From: Rhodospirillaceae bacterium SYSU D60007
Lineage (GTDB): Bacteria; Pseudomonadota; Alphaproteobacteria; Reyranellales; Reyranellaceae
Assembly: GCA_003574685.1 (NCBI GenBank)
Contig: QOCQ01000021.1
Span: 45,375 to 109,374, forward strand
Length of the DNA stretch: 64,000 nt
Direction: 5' to 3'
Under the pieces are notes generated by a model, which had not been told where the DNA came from, did not search any database, and was given only the letters and a program-made list of their open reading frames with translations. The number at the start of each line of letters is the position of its first letter. Positions within the stretch are counted from its first letter, which is position 1. Positions 59,117 through 64,000 of the stretch are shown piece after piece. The position numbers and the translations under genes are program-made.

Positions 59117-59989
59117 ATGACCCCGCGCGAGAAATGGCGCCGCCTGCGGCTGGGGCTGGCGACCCTGAGCGGCTGGCGCCGCGCCGGCTGGTTCATCCCC
59201 TACCGCTACGCCGATACCCTGCCGTCCGCCGGCCACTCGCCCGCCTATACGGCGGTCGAGCGTCTGTTCCGCGACAGACAAGACGCGTTCATCGCTGTCC
59301 TTGACCGCATCGACGCCCTTGCCGAGTCCTTGCGTGCCATGGCGTCGGGCGCGGCCCCCGCCGGAGGGTCATGGCCAGGCCGTCATCCGCGCTTCGACCA
59401 GGCGTGGTTCCCCACCCTTGACGCGTGTGCCGCCTACGCACTTGTCCGCGACCTCGTCCCGCGCCGCATCGTCGAGATTGGCTCCGGCCATTCCACACGC
59501 TTCCTCGCGCGTGCTTTGGCCGATGCTGACATAAATGCCGATCTTGTTGCGATCGACCCCGCGCCGCGCGCCGACATTTCATCCTTGCCTCGTGTGCGCC
59601 TGATTCCGCGCACCGTGCACGACGCCGAGCTTGCAATGTTCGCTTCGCTGGCGTCCGCCGACGTCCTCTTCATCGATTCGAGCCATGTCCTGATGCCGGG
59701 CAGCGATGTCGATTTCCTGCTCAATCGCGTGCTGCCCGAATTGCCCGCGGGCGTTGTCGTGCATATCCATGACGTGCTGTTGCCCGACGACTATCCGCGC
59801 GCATGGGCGTGGCGCAACTACAACGAACAGCTCGCTATCATGCCCCTGCTGACATGCGGCTGGACGGTGCTGTTTGCCAGCCATTTCGCGCGCACGCGCC
59901 TTGCGGACCGGCTGGCCGGATCGGTCGCTGCCACGCTGCCCGGCCATCGGGCGGCCTTCCCGACCAGCCTCTGGCTGCGCAAAATGTGA
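59117..59989 (+). CDS. Class I SAM-dependent methyltransferase
   Basis: The 290-residue protein has motif I IVEIGSGHSTRFLARAL (about 117-133), an acidic ribose-binding end in LVAIDPAPR, VLFIDSSHVLMPGSDVDF and VVVHIHDVLLPDDYP, matching the Methyltransf_24 group. IDSSH and HIHD are the usual catalytic/metal region in this group. The acceptor is unknown. The cyclase gene begins seven bases after its stop, so the pair is likely co-transcribed. Confidence 0.85.
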   Translation: MTPREKWRRLRLGLATLSGWRRAGWFIPYRYADTLPSAGHSPAYTAVERLFRDRQDAFIAVLDRIDALAESLRAMASGAAPAGGSWPGRHPRFDQAWFPTLDACAAYALVRDLVPRRIVEIGSGHSTRFLARALADADINADLVAIDPAPRADISSLPRVRLIPRTVHDAELAMFASLASADVLFIDSSHVLMPGSDVDFLLNRVLPELPAGVVVHIHDVLLPDDYPRAWAWRNYNEQLAIMPLLTCGWTVLFASHFARTRLADRLAGSVAATLPGHRAAFPTSLWLRKM

Positions 59990-59996
59990 GTGGGGC

Positions 59997-61457
59997 ATGG
60001 CGGTACAAGGCTTCATCGCATGGCTGCGCGCGTGGCTGATGGACAACACGCGCGAGGACGAGCCGCCCGCGCGCGTGCTTGACGCGATCCGCGCCCAGCA
60101 GGAACGCAGCGAAATCCTTGTCAGTGTGGCGCAACTGCTGGCCACGGGGCTGTTCGCCACGCTCTATGCCACGGCGCCCATGGCCGAGGGCCAGATCCAG
60201 ATTGCCACCCTGGCCGATGCCCTCGATTTTCTTGCCATCGTGCTGGGCGTGGATCCGGCGGTCGCGGTGCTTGCGCCGTTGCGCCACGCGCTGGCGCAGG
60301 TCGAGTTCGTGTTCGGCGCGCTGGTGATCTACGCGCTGGCAACATTGTGGCGCCTGTTCCTCGCGCTGCGCCATCGCCTCACGCCCTGGATGCTCTATGG
60401 GTCAGCCGTGGTCGACATGGCGCTGCTGATGGCGGTGATCTGGAGCTTCCATATCAAGTATGGACAGGCCGCCGCTTTCTATCTCAAAGCACCCACCTTC
60501 GTTTACATCTTCATCTTCATCGCCCTGCGGGCGTTGCGCTTCGAGGCGCGCTACGTGCTGTTCACGGGCGCCATGGGCATTCTGGGCTGGGTGGTGCTGC
60601 TGCTGATCGTGCTGAGCGGCATTGGCGGCCCGCCTAACCAGACACACGATTTCATCGAGTACATGACATCGAATGCGACGCTGATCGGCGCCGAGGTCGA
60701 CAAGATGGTGGCGGTGGCGATTGTGACGCTGCTGCTGGCGCTGGCCCTCACACGTGCGCGCCGTCTGCTGGTCAGGGCCACTGCCGAACGCACGGCGGCC
60801 CAGGACCTCTCGCGGTTCCTCGCGCCCGAGGTCGCGGATCGCATCCGGCGCAGCGAGCTGCGGATCGCAGCCGGGCACGGGGAGCTCCGCGACGCGGCCA
60901 TCCTCGTCACCGACCTGCGCGACTTCACACGCCTGTCGATGACCCTGATGCCCGGCGCCGTCGTGAAGCTCCTTCAGGAGTATCAGGGCCGCATATGCCC
61001 CGCGATCCAGCGGGCCGGCGGCAGCATCGACAAGTTTCTCGGCGATGGCATCCTGAGTTCCTTTGGCGCCGCGCGGCCAGGCGACACGTGGGCCGCCGAC
61101 GCGCTGCGGGCCGCCGATGCGGTCATGGCGGCGGCCGATGCCTGGCATGCCCAGCGCATTGCAGAGGGCCTGCCGCCGGTGCGCATTGGCATGGCGCTGG
61201 CGGCGGGCCGGGTGGTCTTCGGCGCAGTCGGCGATGGCGACCGGCTGGAATACACTGTCATCGGCGATGCGGTGAATCTTGCGGCCAAGCTTGAGAAGCA
61301 TACGAAGGAAGAGAATGTGCGTGCGCTCTGCGATGCTGCGACCTACGACGCAGCGCTCCGCCAAGGGTACGTACCCATTGCCGACCGCGAGGTGCGGCGA
61401 AACCGGAGCGTTGCTGGCGTATCGACGCCCGTGGATCTGGTCGTTTTGGCGGCATAG
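59997..61457 (+). CDS. Membrane class III adenylate/guanylate cyclase
   Basis: The 486-residue protein has about six membrane helices (residues 40-260), a short linker and a class III cyclase domain (about 275-470). Metal ligands are Asp306 in LVTDLRDFTRLS and Asp350 in IDKFLGDGILSSF; Lys346 is at the adenine-selecting position, so cAMP is the likely product. In the NxxxR motif the transition-state Arg is Lys (Asn427...Lys431 in VNLAAKLE). It follows a methyltransferase gene by seven bases. The membrane part may sense a signal. Confidence 0.88.
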   Translation: MAVQGFIAWLRAWLMDNTREDEPPARVLDAIRAQQERSEILVSVAQLLATGLFATLYATAPMAEGQIQIATLADALDFLAIVLGVDPAVAVLAPLRHALAQVEFVFGALVIYALATLWRLFLALRHRLTPWMLYGSAVVDMALLMAVIWSFHIKYGQAAAFYLKAPTFVYIFIFIALRALRFEARYVLFTGAMGILGWVVLLLIVLSGIGGPPNQTHDFIEYMTSNATLIGAEVDKMVAVAIVTLLLALALTRARRLLVRATAERTAAQDLSRFLAPEVADRIRRSELRIAAGHGELRDAAILVTDLRDFTRLSMTLMPGAVVKLLQEYQGRICPAIQRAGGSIDKFLGDGILSSFGAARPGDTWAADALRAADAVMAAADAWHAQRIAEGLPPVRIGMALAAGRVVFGAVGDGDRLEYTVIGDAVNLAAKLEKHTKEENVRALCDAATYDAALRQGYVPIADREVRRNRSVAGVSTPVDLVVLAA

Positions 61458-61602
61458 TGCCGGAAAGGTGGCAAGCGCGCGCTTGCACCCGGCATTTCGG
61501 GCCCTTTAGCGAGGCTTGCGGGCCGCTCGTCCTTGCCCTTTGTGCGCCCACCCCTTATGTAACTCGTGACGGCTCGGGGCCGGCTTTGTTCCGGGGGTAC
61601 CC

Positions 61603-62301
61603 GTGGGCAACATCGACATCATCCTGATCGCACTTGTGGCGGTCTTCCTTGTTCTGAGGCTGCGTTCCGTGCTGGGACGCCGCACCGGTAACGAGCGTCC
61701 GCCGACCCAGGATCCGTTCACGCCGCCTTCGGCGCCGCCGCAGTTTCCCGCGAACGAACCGCGTCGCGATGGCGGCAATGTCATCAACATGCCACGGCAG
61801 CCCGAGCAGCGCCCGGCCGCTGGCGGGGCGGCGCCGGTCGAGGTGGCTGCTGCGGCGGCCGACGGCGTGGCACGCATTCGCGCCGCCGACCCGTCATTCG
61901 ATGGCGCAGGCTTCGGCAGCGGGGCGCGGGGCGCGTTCGAAATGATCGTCGGTGCTTTCGCCAAGGGCGACGTCGGAACCCTGCGCACGCTGTTGGACGG
62001 CCCGACCTTTATCAGCTTCGAGTCAGCCATCCGCGAGCGCGAGTCGCGGCGGCAGACGCTGGAAACGAACCTGATCGGCTTTCTGTCCAGCGACATCGTT
62101 GACGCTCGCATGGACGGCTCGCGGGCACTGGTGACGGTGCGATTCGTCACCGAGCAGATCAACGTCACCCGTGATGCCGACGGCCTGGCGGTCGATGGCA
62201 ATCCCAACACGGTCGAGCGCGTGACGGACCTCTGGACGTTCGCGCGCGATACGCGCTCCGACGATCCCAACTGGCTGCTGGTGCGCACCGCATCCGAATG
62301 A
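61603..62301 (+). CDS. Tim44-like membrane-anchored protein
   Basis: The 232-residue protein has an N-terminal anchor (NIDIILIALVAVFLVLRLRS), a Pro/Arg-rich linker and a C-terminal Tim44-like domain (about 95-232) with GARGAFEMIVGAFAKGDVGT, LRTLLDGPTFISFESAIRER, RVTDLWTFARDTRSDDPNW and LLVRT. Alphaproteobacterial relatives (TimA) have been proposed as ancestors of the mitochondrial import motor subunit. A GTG start is used. It precedes mltA, a typical order in this class. Confidence 0.92.
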   Translation: MGNIDIILIALVAVFLVLRLRSVLGRRTGNERPPTQDPFTPPSAPPQFPANEPRRDGGNVINMPRQPEQRPAAGGAAPVEVAAAAADGVARIRAADPSFDGAGFGSGARGAFEMIVGAFAKGDVGTLRTLLDGPTFISFESAIRERESRRQTLETNLIGFLSSDIVDARMDGSRALVTVRFVTEQINVTRDADGLAVDGNPNTVERVTDLWTFARDTRSDDPNWLLVRTASE

Positions 62302-62431
62302 GCAGGCTGCGCGTGCAGCCAGGCGCTGGCTTCTAGCCCGACCTCTCCGCCCCGACATCGCCACGATCCGGGTTTCCCATCCGTGGGCGCTGCGGGTTGT
62401 GCTGCCCGCCGATTGCTTTAGGATCGGGGCG

Positions 62432-63589
62432 ATGAAAAGCAAGAAAACGGCCGCGGGGAAGGGGGCCGCTCGGATATCGCGTGCCTTGCCGGCGACCCTG
62501 TTCGCGGTGCTGGTGCTGGCCGGATGTGCTGACGGCGTGGTTCAGCCAAGCCAGCGTCCGACACTGACGCCAGCGCGCTTCAGCGATTTGCCCGGCTGGT
62601 CGCTCGATCAGCAGGCGGAAGCGGTTGCGGCCTTGCGCCGCTCCTGCCCGCATCTGTCGAACGGCGAGGGCACCCGCATTCTCACCAGCGCCGGCGAGAT
62701 TCGCACGAGCGCCGAGGCATGGCGACGGGTCTGCGTTGCGGCGCTGGGAATCTCGCGGGACAACCACAGCGCGGCGCGCAGCTTCTTCGAGCACAATTTC
62801 GACGTGCTGGCCGTGTCGGCCCCAGGTACCGACGGCAAGTTCACCGGTTACTACGAGCCTGTCGTCAGGGGCAGCCGCGTGCCCAGCCGCCGTTTCACCA
62901 TTCCGGTCTATCGCCGCCCGCCCGACCTTGAGGCCAACAAGCCCTATCTGACCCGCACGGAAATCGAGAGCGGTGCGTTGCGGGGCAGGGGCCTCGAGCT
63001 CGCCTATGTCGACGACGCGATTGGCCTGTTTGAAATGCAGGTGCAGGGGTCCGGCCGCATTGCGCTTGCCGAAGGTGGCGTGATGCGGGTGGGCTTCGAT
63101 GGCAGCAACAACCAGCCCTATACGGCGCTGGGGCGGGTGCTGGTCGAGGAAGGGGCATTGCCGGAGGATCAGGCAACATGGCCCGCGATCCGGAACTGGC
63201 TGCAGGAGAATCCCGCCAAGGCGCGTGAAGCGATGCGCAAGAACGAGCGCTACATCTTCTTCAAGGACACGCGCGGTGAAGGGGCGATCGGCGCACAGGG
63301 TGTCACACTGACCTCCGGCCGCTCGATGGCGGTCGACCCCGCTTATGTTCCCTACGGCCTGCCCGTCTACATCGATACTACAAGGCCGGCCTGGCGCAGG
63401 CCCGGCCAGACTGTGCTGTTCCGCCGCCTGATGGTGGCCCAGGATACCGGCTCGGCCATCAAGGGGCCGGTGCGCGGCGACGTGTTCTTCGGCGCCGGTT
63501 CTGCCGCCGCCGATTCCGCCGGCCGCATGAATAGTCCCGGTCGCTGGTGGATCCTGTTGCCCAAGGAGGATTTGACGGACGATCACTAG
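62432..63589 (+). CDS. mltA: Membrane-bound lytic transglycosylase A
   Basis: The 385-residue lipoprotein (lipobox VLVLAGC) cleaves peptidoglycan to 1,6-anhydromuropeptides. It contains GKFTGYYEPVVRGSRVPS, FEMQVQGSGRIALAEG, RVGFDGSNNQPYTALGRVL, VDPAYVPYGLPVYIDT and the C-terminal 3D domain LMVAQDTGSAIKGPVRGDVFFG with catalytic Asp residues. The order and spacing are standard for MltA. The ATG at 62432 was chosen because the signal peptide follows directly. Confidence 0.95.
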   Translation: MKSKKTAAGKGAARISRALPATLFAVLVLAGCADGVVQPSQRPTLTPARFSDLPGWSLDQQAEAVAALRRSCPHLSNGEGTRILTSAGEIRTSAEAWRRVCVAALGISRDNHSAARSFFEHNFDVLAVSAPGTDGKFTGYYEPVVRGSRVPSRRFTIPVYRRPPDLEANKPYLTRTEIESGALRGRGLELAYVDDAIGLFEMQVQGSGRIALAEGGVMRVGFDGSNNQPYTALGRVLVEEGALPEDQATWPAIRNWLQENPAKAREAMRKNERYIFFKDTRGEGAIGAQGVTLTSGRSMAVDPAYVPYGLPVYIDTTRPAWRRPGQTVLFRRLMVAQDTGSAIKGPVRGDVFFGAGSAAADSAGRMNSPGRWWILLPKEDLTDDH

Positions 63590-64000
63590 CCCGTATTTTC
63601 AAACTGCAACCCATGATTCCTCGCCGGGAGCGCGCCACGAACAAGAAGCAAGGGTGGGAAACTTGCGGCCGCAGCGCCTGACTTCGCTCTTCCCCCGGGC
63701 AGGGCATTCGCATATGGCTTTAACGCCATATTTGTTGTCGTCCTGAGCGAAGCGAAGGACCCTGCGATGGTTCGGATCAAGTCTGGCAGAATCGGTGATT
63801 CACCGCCAGCAGCGTTCACGGTTGGGCGCCCGCAAGGTCCTTCGCTGCGCTCAGGGCGACGGAAAATCGCCATATGCGAATGTCCTTCCCCCGGAGGGGG
63901 AAGGTGGCGCGCAGCGCCGGAAGGGGGATGCCTCAACCAGCACGACGCCGCAGGTGTTGCACCATCCCCCTTCCGCCCTTCGGGCACCTTCCCCCTCCGG
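63590..64000. repeat. Composite of dispersed inverted repeats at the window end
   Basis: No gene is evident in the last 411 bases. The block GGCAGGGCATTCGCATATGG (63698 on) repeats that at 47742. Inverted arms GTCGTCCTGAGCGAAGCG (63737-63766) and CGCTGCGCTCAGGGCGAC (63831-63860) follow. CGCCATATGCGAATG (63869-63883) mirrors the first block. From 63884 the CCTTCCCCCGG / GGAAGGTGGCGCGCAGCGCC element repeats that at 47771 and runs off the window. Confidence 0.85.

Overview
The window is a GC-rich (roughly two-thirds G+C), gene-dense chromosomal segment of an alphaproteobacterium. Markers for that class are a 1615-residue NAD-specific glutamate dehydrogenase, a contiguous ccmABCDEFGHI system I cytochrome c maturation operon, an EipB/DUF1849 envelope protein, a Tim44-like protein next to mltA, HspQ, and FNR/FixK-type control of a hypoxia gene set. 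Gene content suggests a Rhodospirillales or Reyranella-like soil or water bacterium. The genus cannot be fixed from the sequence alone. No phage, integrase, transposase or CRISPR array was seen.

Layout. 1-1716: end of a DUF4139 protein and a frameshifted pseudouridine-phosphate glycosidase gene. 1872-7815 (minus strand): a low-oxygen/stress cluster with two universal stress proteins, a Crp/Fnr-type regulator, a D-lactate dehydrogenase-like enzyme, a stand-alone receiver protein, a hemerythrin and HemN. Perfect TTGA-N6-TCAA boxes precede hemN and the second usp gene. 8177-8251: tRNA-Gly(GCC). 8367-10994: a prolyl-tRNA editing protein, then a zinc-binding protein with a frameshifted partner gene behind a Zur-like box. 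11119-13435: CnoX/YbbN thioredoxin, LON-domain protein, Trm112-like and DUF971 proteins. 13444-26455: transporters and metabolic enzymes, including CoA-transferase, adenine deaminase, ferredoxin reductase, 6-phosphofructokinase and a probable halohydrin dehalogenase that would normally be annotated as an SDR. 26464-30506: eipB and an nrdA-orf60-nrdB ribonucleotide reductase operon with NrdR-like boxes. 31002-35849: NAD-GDH. 36040-36167: a structured candidate small RNA ending in an intrinsic terminator. 36219-43419: the ccm operon. 43499-49256: a PPOX-type flavoprotein, a GntR/HutC regulator divergent from leuCD-like isomerase genes, and an amidase. 49469-51574: ribA and a stand-alone protein resembling the edema factor/CyaA/ExoY cyclase fold. 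51664-56956: hydrolase, OmpR-type regulator, enoyl-CoA hydratase, an orphan Hcp, and a divergent pair of ferredoxin-type reductase and di-iron protein. 56984-63589: a secreted protein, HspQ, a metallo-hydrolase, a methyltransferase, a membrane class III cyclase, Tim44-like protein and MltA.

Intergenic gaps carry several families of dispersed inverted repeats (27371-27468, 44194-44277, 49342-49455, 47742-47904, 63698-64000). The observations most worth following are the toxin-type cyclase homologue at 49469-50302, the halohydrin dehalogenase at 23378-24109, the candidate RNA with Shine-Dalgarno-complementary loops at 36040-36167, the 60-codon gene inside the nrd operon, and a shared TGAG-N6-CTCA palindrome in front of two unrelated genes. 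Two genes (psuG and the gene at 9934) each carry a single-base deletion, which could be real decay or assembly error. All family assignments come from reading motifs by eye. No database search was run.
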